DNA of 22,260 bases. It comes from CAWHMN01 sp051001135. Lineage in GTDB: Bacteria; Acidobacteriota; Terriglobia; Terriglobales; Acidobacteriaceae. Positions 15,834-22,260 of the stretch are shown here, piece after piece. The notes beneath the pieces were generated by a model. That model had not been told where the DNA came from. It ran no database searches and saw nothing but the letters and a program-made list of their open reading frames with translations. The translations under genes and the position numbers were made by a program. The stretch is from positions 1 through 22,260 of the forward strand of contig JBPCNO010000096.1 of NCBI GenBank assembly GCA_051001135.1. The letters are read 5' to 3'. Each line of letters begins with the position of its first letter. Position 1 is the stretch's first letter.

Positions 15834-16922
15834 TTACGGCCGTTGCGTCTGCAGGATGCGCTCGGAAAGCTGCGCGATGTAGGAGACGGCCTCGATGGTC
15901 TCGCCGTACTGGATACGCGTCGGCGCCAGTACCGCGACCGTACCCACGCTCTCCTCGCCGAGACGCGTACCCGTGCCAATCAGCACCATGTTCTGCATAT
16001 CCGGTATCGCCTCTTCGAGGCCCACCACCACCCGCACCGCCTGCTGGCGCGCATCCACATAGGCGCTCAGCAACTCCATCAGCCGCTGCTTCGCCTCCAG
16101 CGCCATCAGCAATTGCCGCAGCCGTTCCTGGTCGACGCCGCGGTTCAGCAGGTTGGCCACTCCCTCGACGAAGATGACCTGCATCGCTTGCGCTCCATCC
16201 AGCGCTCCCTTGCTGCAGAGCTGATTGATGGACTGCATTAGCCGGTCGTATTCGCTGCGCTCCTCTTCCATGCGCCGCTCGATCTCCTGCCGAATGCGAT
16301 CAATCGACCAGCCATGATAGTTCTGGTTCAGAAAATTTCCTGCCGCCTCGAGCTCCGGCATCGCCAGATCATGATCCAACTGCAGCACCCGGTCGAGCAC
16401 GGTTCCGCCCTTGGTCACGACCACAGCCAGCACCCGGCCCGCGGTCAGGCGCGAAAAGTGGATGTGCTCCAGCCGGTCCATCTCTCCCGCCGCAGCCGCC
16501 GCTACGCCCACGCCGCTCGAGATCAGCGCCAGTACGTGCGAGGTGCGCTCGAGAAACTGCTGACGGCTGCTCACGCCGGAGAACCAGTCGTCGATCTCGT
16601 CCCGCCGCTCCTTCGTCAGTTGGGCGCCGCCTGACGCGTGTCCTTGCGCTGCACGCGCTGCCACCTGCAGATGCTCCACATAGAAGCGAAACGCGCGCGC
16701 GGTGGGCACGCGGCCCGCGGAGGTATGCGGCTGTTCCAGCAGCCCGGCGTCACTCAACACCACCATGACATTGCGGATGGTGGCTGAGCTCATCCCCTCT
16801 TTATCGGTATAGAGACGGGCAATGGACTGCGACGCCACCGGCTCGCCGGACGCGATATACATCTCGATGATCGCCGTCAGGACCAGGCGCTCACGAGGAC
16901 CGATCCTCAGCTCCGTCGCCAT
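15834..16922 (-). CDS. hrcA: heat-inducible transcription repressor HrcA
   Basis: Repressor of class I heat-shock genes that binds CIRCE operators and needs GroEL for activity. It has 362 residues, slightly above the usual ~340. The N-terminal winged-helix domain (about 8-85) shows ERLVLTAIIEMYIASGEPV, then SSATIRNVMVVLSDAGLLEQ and HTSAGRVPTARAFRFYV, all strongly conserved in the family. The central GAF-like region and C-terminal GTGTRLGEE...VAVLAPTRIQYG complete it. GGCGGAG precedes the ATG. It heads the operon hrcA-grpE-dnaJ. I found no TTAGCACTC-N9-GAGTGCTAA CIRCE copy in the 300 bases upstream, so autoregulation by the classic operator is not evident here. Confidence 0.96.
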   Translation of the reverse strand: MATELRIGPRERLVLTAIIEMYIASGEPVASQSIARLYTDKEGMSSATIRNVMVVLSDAGLLEQPHTSAGRVPTARAFRFYVEHLQVAARAAQGHASGGAQLTKERRDEIDDWFSGVSSRQQFLERTSHVLALISSGVGVAAAAAGEMDRLEHIHFSRLTAGRVLAVVVTKGGTVLDRVLQLDHDLAMPELEAAGNFLNQNYHGWSIDRIRQEIERRMEEERSEYDRLMQSINQLCSKGALDGAQAMQVIFVEGVANLLNRGVDQERLRQLLMALEAKQRLMELLSAYVDARQQAVRVVVGLEEAIPDMQNMVLIGTGTRLGEESVGTVAVLAPTRIQYGETIEAVSYIAQLSERILQTQRP

Positions 16923-17250
16923 TGCTTCTCCGCCTTACACACTCCAGGCAGCCACTTTCAGAAAGATCTCGTGAGCAGGCCCTGTCTCATTTTATCAGGG
17001 GCACCCTCCCGTACGAGTGACCCTTGTAACCAGTTCGTCAGGAGGGCACGACAGCCCCGAGGCGCGGCCACGATCTTCTTTCGCGCCATTGGAGTACACC
17101 TTTCCGAAGAGGACCTGCTCCCGCTTCTTTGGAGTACGACCGAGGCGGTCCTGCGACGAGGAGTGGCTTTGAAGTAATCTCGTCACGGTTACCGTGGATA
17201 AAAAATTCTTCGGCTCTGTTATTTAGAAGACCATCATACAAAGAATTATC
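16923..17250. other. intergenic region between hrcA and the first propeller gene
   Basis: No supported gene. On the minus strand a TAAAAT -10-like box (complement of ACC-rich flank near 16990) may belong to the hrcA promoter, but no matching -35 is seen. TTGGAGTAC occurs twice (about 17089 and 17129). From about 17190 the sequence turns AT-rich, which fits a promoter for the gene at 17389, though no clear boxes are visible. A 68-codon open frame here has no recognisable motif. Confidence 0.4.
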
Positions 17251-17388
17251 GGTTACTCTTCCGTCACCGATGAGTTCGCTGAGGCACTCCCCTCGCCTCT
17301 CGAAATCTAAGCAGCCCCAAGTGGGCGCCCGAGCATCGCCTTCCCCCTGCCGTGTCAGGCGCTCTCACAGATGATTTGTGAGGTCGTT
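17251..17388 (+). promoter_or_regulatory. conserved leader, copy 1, with SD-sequestering hairpin
   Basis: This 138-nt leader matches the one at 20387-20523. From GAGC (17331) to the ATG the two are identical except for one C/T change and a seven-base loop. GAGC (17331-17334) and GCC (17338-17340) can pair with GGC (17358-17360) and GCTC (17361-17364). Next to that helix CTCACA (17364-17369) pairs with TGTGAG (17377-17382). The ribosome-binding site GAGG (17380-17383) lies in the 3' arm, five bases before the ATG. Closing this hairpin would block translation. No known riboswitch class was recognised. Confidence 0.65.
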
Positions 17389-20190
17389 ATGAAGATCTAT
17401 TCTTCCGCCCTGAGCGGAGTTCTGCTTTGTGCCCTCTCGTTCGCATGGAGCAGTTCCGCTGTCGCCGTCACCATCACACCCACTTCGGTCACGATCAACG
17501 AAGCCGCTACCCAGCAGTTCAAAGCCAGCGTGTCTTCCACCTGGAAGGCCAGTTGCGGCACCATCTCCAGCTCCGGTCTCTACAAAGCCAGCGTGTACGA
17601 GGGAACCTGCACCATCACCGCTACGGCCGGCTCACTGCAGGCCACTGCCAAGGTCACGGTCAAATCGCCCATCGTCATGACGCCGCGTACCATCCAGACA
17701 CAGCAGGGCAAAACCCAGCAGTTCACTGCCAGCGTACCGGTGACGTGGCATACCGCATGTGGCTCCATCAACGCCAGCGGGCTCTACACCGCCTCCGGCT
17801 CCGTGGGGCAGCAATGCAGCATCTGGGCGATCGCTGCCAGCGGCACAGCCTACACCGTCTATGGCTGGGACCAGATCACGCAGGGTACGACCCAGCCTCT
17901 CTCGATCTCGCCCACGACCGCGGCACTGCTGGAGAACGGCTCGCAGCAGTTCACCGCCAGCACCTCGGCCACCTGGGCCGCGAGTTGCGGCAGCATCTCC
18001 AGCAGCGGCCTCTATAAGGCGAATCTGTACGAAGGAAGCTGCACCGTTACCGCCACCTCCGGCTCGCAAAAAGCCACCGCCACGGTGGCTGTTACTACCC
18101 CCATTGTCATGACGCCGCGCACCGTGTTGACCCCGCAGGGGACGACGCAGCAGTTCACTGCCAGCGTGCCGGTGAAGTGGTACACCCGATGCGGCTCGAT
18201 CAATTCCAGCACCGGCCTCTACACCGCCTCTGCCGCAGTGGGGCAGCAATGCAGCACCTGGGCGGTCGCGGCCAGCAGCCCGGCCTACACCGTCTATGGC
18301 TGGGACCGCATCGAAGCGCCGACAGCGCTCTCGCTCTACCCCGCTACCATCACGATGCCTCAAGGCGCCAGCCAGCAGTTCACCGCGGGTGTACCGGCCA
18401 GTTGGAGCGCCTCCTGCGGTATTGTCGATCTGTCGTCCGGAAACTTCACCGCTCCCAATGCTCCGGGCAACTGCAACATCATTGCCACGGCGCTGGATGG
18501 AAGCGGAAGGGCCGCCACGGCGGTGGCTACCATAACCTCGTCCTCGCCCATCAACCTGACTCCGGCGGCGCTCCATACACACGCCCTCGGCAAGCAGCAT
18601 TTCACCGCCAACCTTCCCGTAACCTGGTCCTCTACCTGCGGCGCCATCGACAGCAGCGGGAACTTCACCGCTCCCGCAACCGCTGTTCCCGACTGCTCCA
18701 TCACGGCGACCGCATCCAGCGGCACGGCCTATACCACGCAGGCTCCCGTTCTGGTGACGGTGGTCAACTACACCACCTGGAAGAACGACAATGCACGCGA
18801 CGGTCTGCAGGCCGATGAGCAGATCCTGACACCGGCTAATGTCAACGCGAACAGCTTCGGGCCGGCGTGGAACGCGACCCTGGACGGCTCGTTCTGGGAT
18901 CAGCCTCTCTACATGAATGCGCTCACCATCAACGGAACGCCACACAACGTGCTCTTTGTCGGCACCTCCAACGACAGCGTTTATGCGCTGGACGCGGACA
19001 CCGGCGCGCAGTTGTGGAAGACCAGCCTGCTTCCCTCCGGCGCCACGGCGGTCACGGGCTCAAAGGTGAACAGTTCCATCGCACAACTCGGAATCCTGGG
19101 CACCCCCGTCATCGATCCCGTGTCGAACACACTCTACGCAGCGGCGGAGACGGCCGAGAGCAGCGGCACGAAGTTCGTGCACCGCCTCCACGCCCTTGAC
19201 ATCACCACCGGCCGCGAACGGTCCGGCAGTCCCGTCCTCATCACCGATCCCGCGATGCCCCCGGTCCACAAACTGCAACGCCCCGGATTGCTGCTGGCGA
19301 ACGACCAGGTCTATGTCGCCTTCGGCTCTATCGGCGACATAGCGCCGTACAACGGGCTGCTGTTTGCCTTCGACGCCGGCACCTTGGCACAGAGGGCAGT
19401 CTTCAACACCACAGCCACTGGCTCGGAGGGCTCCATCTGGACATCCGGGGGCGCACCCAGCGCCGATTCGGATGGAACTATCTACATCTCGGTCGGCAAC
19501 GGAGACTTCAACGGCACAACCAACTTCGGCCAGGCCGTAGTCAAGCTCTCTCCGGCATTGCTACCTATGGACTACTTCGCACCCTTCGACTATGTGGCGC
19601 AAAACAAGGCCGATCTGGATCTGGGCTCAGGCGGTGTGTTGCTAACACCGTCGCAGAGCGGCCCCTACACGCACGAAGCGATCGTCTGCGGCAAGACGAC
19701 CCCGATTTTCGTGCTGAATCGCGACAATCTGGGCCATGTGGGGACCACCAGCGACAACATCATCCAGCGGCTCGATCACCAGCTTGGCGGCACAGCCACG
19801 GCCAGACAGTCCGGCGAGCCGTGCTTCTCCACTCCTGCCATGTGGCAACAGCACGTCTACTTTGTGGCGAATGGCGATGTGGTCAAGATGTTCAATCTGA
19901 ACCCGGCGACCGGGCTGCTCTCTACCACTCCGGGTGCGCAGGGGGCGCATACATTCGGGTACCCCGGCGCTCAATCGGTCATCTCTACCGGTGACAACGC
20001 CCAGCAGGGCATCCTGTGGGCGAATGACTACGGGGCCGGCACGTTGCTGGCTTTTGACGCGGTGACACTCCAACAGCTCTACCAGAGCCCATACCAGGAC
20101 GTCAGCGTGAAATGGGCAGTTCCCACGGTCGCAAACGGCCACGTTTACGTCGGCTACAACAAGAAGATCGTGGCCTTCAGCACGCACTAA
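17389..20190 (+). CDS. secreted protein: six Ig-like repeats plus PQQ-type beta-propeller
   Basis: A 933-residue exported protein. The signal peptide (SGVLLCALSFAWSSSAVA) is cut near residue 26. Six bacterial Ig-like units follow at about 27-93, 94-170, 171-237, 238-312, 313-386 and 387-459. Each has QQF or KQHF, TW, a Cys-Gly and, about 18-20 residues on, a second Cys, suggesting one disulfide per unit outside the cytoplasm. Units 1-2 and 3-4 are a tandem duplication. From 460 (NYTTWKNDNARDGL) the C-terminal half is a PQQ/quinoprotein-like propeller with blades such as VYALDADTGAQLWK and LLFAFDAGTLAQ. No PQQ-dehydrogenase catalytic motif was seen, so enzyme activity is not claimed. The start at 17389 is chosen over an ATG at 17371 because the latter lies in the variable leader loop. 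An efficient terminator follows. Role unknown; adhesion or surface binding is inference. Confidence 0.85.
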   Translation: MKIYSSALSGVLLCALSFAWSSSAVAVTITPTSVTINEAATQQFKASVSSTWKASCGTISSSGLYKASVYEGTCTITATAGSLQATAKVTVKSPIVMTPRTIQTQQGKTQQFTASVPVTWHTACGSINASGLYTASGSVGQQCSIWAIAASGTAYTVYGWDQITQGTTQPLSISPTTAALLENGSQQFTASTSATWAASCGSISSSGLYKANLYEGSCTVTATSGSQKATATVAVTTPIVMTPRTVLTPQGTTQQFTASVPVKWYTRCGSINSSTGLYTASAAVGQQCSTWAVAASSPAYTVYGWDRIEAPTALSLYPATITMPQGASQQFTAGVPASWSASCGIVDLSSGNFTAPNAPGNCNIIATALDGSGRAATAVATITSSSPINLTPAALHTHALGKQHFTANLPVTWSSTCGAIDSSGNFTAPATAVPDCSITATASSGTAYTTQAPVLVTVVNYTTWKNDNARDGLQADEQILTPANVNANSFGPAWNATLDGSFWDQPLYMNALTINGTPHNVLFVGTSNDSVYALDADTGAQLWKTSLLPSGATAVTGSKVNSSIAQLGILGTPVIDPVSNTLYAAAETAESSGTKFVHRLHALDITTGRERSGSPVLITDPAMPPVHKLQRPGLLLANDQVYVAFGSIGDIAPYNGLLFAFDAGTLAQRAVFNTTATGSEGSIWTSGGAPSADSDGTIYISVGNGDFNGTTNFGQAVVKLSPALLPMDYFAPFDYVAQNKADLDLGSGGVLLTPSQSGPYTHEAIVCGKTTPIFVLNRDNLGHVGTTSDNIIQRLDHQLGGTATARQSGEPCFSTPAMWQQHVYFVANGDVVKMFNLNPATGLLSTTPGAQGAHTFGYPGAQSVISTGDNAQQGILWANDYGAGTLLAFDAVTLQQLYQSPYQDVSVKWAVPTVANGHVYVGYNKKIVAFSTH
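17467..18327 (+). repeat. ~430-bp tandem duplication inside the Ig-like region
   Basis: Two Ig-like units (about 144 codons) are repeated directly. Equivalent CAGCAGTTC motifs lie at 17512 and 17944 and again at 17716 and 18148, each exactly 432 bases apart. The second pair of units shows GQQCS-x-WA and YTVYGWD in both copies. The second copy is one codon shorter overall after compensating small differences. It explains why this paralog has more units than the downstream one. Confidence 0.85.
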
Positions 20191-20208
20191 ACGCAGCAAG
20201 AGCAAAGA

Positions 20209-20245
20209 AAAGGTGGATGGGAAGCTTTCCCATCCACCTTTTTTT
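20209..20245 (+). terminator. strong intrinsic terminator after the first propeller gene
   Basis: AAAGGTGGATGGGAA (20209-20223) pairs perfectly with TTCCCATCCACCTTT (20227-20241) around GCT, and seven consecutive T run from 20239 to 20245. The downstream paralog therefore needs its own promoter. Confidence 0.93.
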
Positions 20246-20357
20246 CTGCATCGCGCTTTGAACCGATTCTCCCGAAGATCTCATACCGAGCGAACGAGGT
20301 GCCCAGGAAGGCTGTCTTGGTTACTGCCGCCAAACAAAAAAACTTTGCACATGATTT

Positions 20358-20372
20358 GATTAAACGTTAATC
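20358..20372. promoter_or_regulatory. inverted repeat upstream of the second propeller gene
   Basis: GATTAA-ACG-TTAATC is a perfect six-base inverted repeat in an AT-rich stretch between the terminator and the conserved leader, where the promoter must lie. TTGCAC at about 20346 is a possible -35. An operator or part of the promoter is plausible; neither is shown. No equivalent was seen upstream of copy 1. Confidence 0.35.
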
Positions 20373-20386
20373 GCGCACCAGTTTTG

Positions 20387-20523
20387 GGTTACTCTTCCTC
20401 CACCAGCGAGTTCGCTGCGGCACACCCCCCTCGCCGCTCGATCTCCTGGGCAGCCCCCGGGCGTCGAGCATCGCCTTCCCCCTGCTGTGTCAGGCGCTCT
20501 CACATTCCCTTTGTGAGGTCGTT
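20387..20523 (+). promoter_or_regulatory. conserved leader, copy 2, with SD-sequestering hairpin
   Basis: The 137-nt counterpart of the leader at 17251. GAGC (20466-20469) and GCC (20473-20475) face GGC (20493-20495) and GCTC (20496-20499). CTCACA (20499-20504) pairs with TGTGAG (20512-20517). The seven-base loop (TTCCCTT) shares almost nothing with copy 1 (GATGATT) although the stem is unchanged, as expected when the structure matters. GAGG lies in the 3' arm, five bases before the ATG at 20524. Confidence 0.65.
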
Positions 20524-22260
20524 ATGAAGATTCGCTTCTCCGCTCTGAGCGGAATCCTGCTTTGTGGGCTCGCGCTTGCATGGAGCAGTGCCGCTGTCGC
20601 CACCGCCATTGCACCCGCTTCCGTAACCATCGAAGAGGGCGCAACCCAGCAGTTCACCGCCAGCGTTGCCTCTACCTGGAAGGCCAGTTGCGGCACCATC
20701 TCCAGCTCCGGTCTTTATAAGGCCGCGCTCTACGCGGGTAGCTGCACCGTTACCGCCACCGACAAGGACGGCGATCGACACGCTACCGCGAAGGTGACGA
20801 TCAAGTCGCCGATCGCTCTAAGGCCGTACTTCGCGCACACCCCACAGGGCCAGACGCAGCAGTTCACGGCCAGCGTGCCAGTATGGTGGTTCACAAATTG
20901 CGGCTCCATCAGTACCCGCGGCCTCTACACCGCCTCCGGCCCGGTCGGCAAATCCTGCAAAATTGAAGCAATGGCCAGCGGGGGCACGCATTACACCGCG
21001 TTCGGCTCCGATCAGATCGTCGTTTCCTCCTCCCGTCTGGTCATCACGCCCGCGTCGCTGCACACGCATGCCATCGGCAAACAGCACTTTACCGCCAGTG
21101 CGTCGGTGACCTGGTCGGCCACCTGCGGCACGATCGATCGTAGCGGCAACTTCACCGCTCCCGCGGCCGCCGAGGACGACTGTGCCGTTACCGCGAAGGC
21201 GTCCAGCGGCGGCGCTACCGCGAAAGCCGCCGTTCAGGTCACGGTGGTCAACTACACCACCTGGAAGAACGGCAACGCGCGCGATGGTCTGCAGGAAGAT
21301 GAACAGATTCTGACTCCCGCCAACGTTAGGTCCACCAGTTTCGGCCCGGCGTGGAACAAGACACTGGACGGCGCAATCTGGGATCAGCCGTTATACATGA
21401 ACGCCCTCACTATCGACGGAACGCCGCACAACGTGCTCTTCGCCGGCACTTCCAATGACAGCCTGTATGCGCTGGACGCAGACACTGGCGCACAGCTCTG
21501 GAAGAAGAGCTTCCTTTCCTCCGGTGTGACGGCGGTCCCCGGTGCAAGCGTGGGCTTCGATGCCCAGATCGGGATACTCAGCACTCCAGTGATCGATCCC
21601 GAATCGAACACGCTCTACGCCGTGACGGAGACGGCCGAGGACAACGGCGCGGAGTTCGTACACCGCCTCCACGCGGTCGATATCACTACCGGTCTTGAGC
21701 GAGACGATAGTCCGGTCGTGATCAGCGACGACGCTTTGGTACCCGTACACAAACTGCAGCGTCCCGGATTGCTGCTCACCGATCATCAGGTGTACGTCGG
21801 CTTCGGCTCGATCAACGACATACCGCCATACCACGGGCTCCTGTTTGCCTTCGACGCCGCCACATTGAAGCAGACGGCGTTGTTCAACGTGACGCCCAAC
21901 GGATCGGAAGGCGCTATCTGGACTTCCGGAGCGGCACCCGGCGCTGATCCCGATGGCAATATCTACGTCGCAATCGGCAACGGATCCTTCAACGGCACAA
22001 ACAACTTCGGCTCGAGCGTGGTCAAACTCTCTCCGGACCTCAAACCGATGGACTTCTTCACGCCCTTTGACCAGGCCTACGACAACGGTCCCGCCGATTT
22101 GGACCTTGGTGCAGGCGGGGTGTTGCTCACGCCAACGCAGGATGGTCCCTATCCAAACGAAATTGTCACCTGTGGAAAGGCGACCCCCATCTTCGTGCTC
22201 AACCGCGATAACTTGGGCCACATTGGAGTCAAAAGCGACAACATCATCCAACGGTTAGAT
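20524..22260 (+). CDS. secreted protein: three Ig-like repeats plus PQQ-type beta-propeller (3' end outside window)
   Basis: An open frame of 579 codons with no stop before the window edge. It begins MKIRFSALSGILLCGLALAW, a signal peptide cut near residue 26 (SAAVA). Only three Ig-like units follow, at about 27-97, 98-170 and 171-242; they correspond to units 1, 2 and 6 of the upstream paralog, each with its Cys pair. The propeller begins at 243 (NYTTWKNGNARDGL) and aligns with residues 460-796 of the paralog with only two compensating one-residue gaps, and roughly 70-75% identity by eye. By that alignment about 137 codons are missing, for a full length near 716. It has its own leader copy and is separated from the paralog by a terminator. 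Function as for the paralog: exported, otherwise unknown. Confidence 0.85.
   Translation, partial: MKIRFSALSGILLCGLALAWSSAAVATAIAPASVTIEEGATQQFTASVASTWKASCGTISSSGLYKAALYAGSCTVTATDKDGDRHATAKVTIKSPIALRPYFAHTPQGQTQQFTASVPVWWFTNCGSISTRGLYTASGPVGKSCKIEAMASGGTHYTAFGSDQIVVSSSRLVITPASLHTHAIGKQHFTASASVTWSATCGTIDRSGNFTAPAAAEDDCAVTAKASSGGATAKAAVQVTVVNYTTWKNGNARDGLQEDEQILTPANVRSTSFGPAWNKTLDGAIWDQPLYMNALTIDGTPHNVLFAGTSNDSLYALDADTGAQLWKKSFLSSGVTAVPGASVGFDAQIGILSTPVIDPESNTLYAVTETAEDNGAEFVHRLHAVDITTGLERDDSPVVISDDALVPVHKLQRPGLLLTDHQVYVGFGSINDIPPYHGLLFAFDAATLKQTALFNVTPNGSEGAIWTSGAAPGADPDGNIYVAIGNGSFNGTNNFGSSVVKLSPDLKPMDFFTPFDQAYDNGPADLDLGAGGVLLTPTQDGPYPNEIVTCGKATPIFVLNRDNLGHIGVKSDNIIQRLD

Noticed and set aside
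16971..17177. 68-codon plus-strand frame upstream of the first propeller gene
   Set aside because: GTG start without a ribosome-binding site, no motif, and it overlaps the hrcA promoter region.
17371..17388. Alternative ATG six codons upstream of the first propeller gene start
   Set aside because: It lies in the variable hairpin loop, is absent from the paralog's leader, and would extend the signal peptide with no ribosome-binding site of its own.
17251..17388. Cyclic-di-GMP (GEMM) or another known riboswitch in the propeller leaders
   Set aside because: None of the conserved GEMM core sequences could be found; kept as an unclassified leader instead.
17632..18945. 437-codon minus-strand frame opposite the Ig-like repeats
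   Set aside because: Antisense to a gene supported by signal peptide, repeats and paralogy; its own product is glycine/arginine-rich and featureless.
21391..22251. 286-codon minus-strand frame opposite the second propeller gene
   Set aside because: The plus-strand frame matches the upstream paralog residue by residue and is clearly the real one.

Overview
The window is a high-GC chromosomal segment that looks like an acidobacterium of the Acidobacteriaceae type (Granulicella/Terriglobus/Edaphobacter-like). This placement is inferred from several things together: the hrcA-grpE-dnaJ order, an omega-like gene directly before rho, secreted proteins that join Ig-like repeats to a PQQ-type beta-propeller, and a family of nested-palindrome intergenic repeats. 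No tRNA, rRNA, CRISPR array, transposase or phage gene was seen.

Layout. Positions 1-2140 hold the end of an unidentified gene, a small membrane protein (-), the termination factor Rho (-) and, upstream of rho, a small RNA polymerase omega-like gene (-). The 640-base gap that follows contains a good minus-strand promoter (TTGACC-N17-TAATGT) and a leader of about 330 nt with stable hairpins. Next come a ComM/YifB-type AAA+ protein (-) and, divergently, an iron-sulfur L-serine dehydratase (+). Positions 5906-12726 hold accessory metabolic genes: a VOC/glyoxalase-fold protein (+), an exported zinc-dependent phospholipase C-like protein (-), a winged-helix SAM methyltransferase (+), an atypical NAD-dependent epimerase (-), an acetyl-CoA acetyltransferase (-) and a CPBP intramembrane protease (+). 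Two copies of a ~220-bp repeat with nested inverted arms (5964-6188 and 9493-9712) lie among these genes. The second copy supplies the last codons of the epimerase gene.

Positions 12800-13015 are a compact, apparently strongly expressed unit: near-consensus promoter, 5' hairpin, a 24-residue Lys/Ala-rich histone-tail-like peptide, and a near-ideal intrinsic terminator. Then come rsmE (+) and the heat-shock operon hrcA-grpE-dnaJ (-), in which grpE and dnaJ overlap by 4 bases.

The right end carries two tandem paralogous genes for large secreted proteins (Ig-like repeats plus PQQ-type propeller). The first is complete (933 aa, six Ig-like units, an internal ~430-bp duplication). The second has three Ig-like units and runs off the window. 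Both are preceded by a conserved ~138-nt leader whose last ~60 nt are almost identical. A hairpin there has an identical stem, an entirely different 7-nt loop, and the ribosome-binding site in its 3' arm. This leader is the best candidate in the window for an undescribed cis-regulatory RNA.

Working together: rho and the omega-like protein form a transcription module; hrcA/grpE/dnaJ form a chaperone module; rsmE and comM are housekeeping. The two exported propeller proteins are probably a lineage-specific surface or secreted pair under shared post-transcriptional control (inference).
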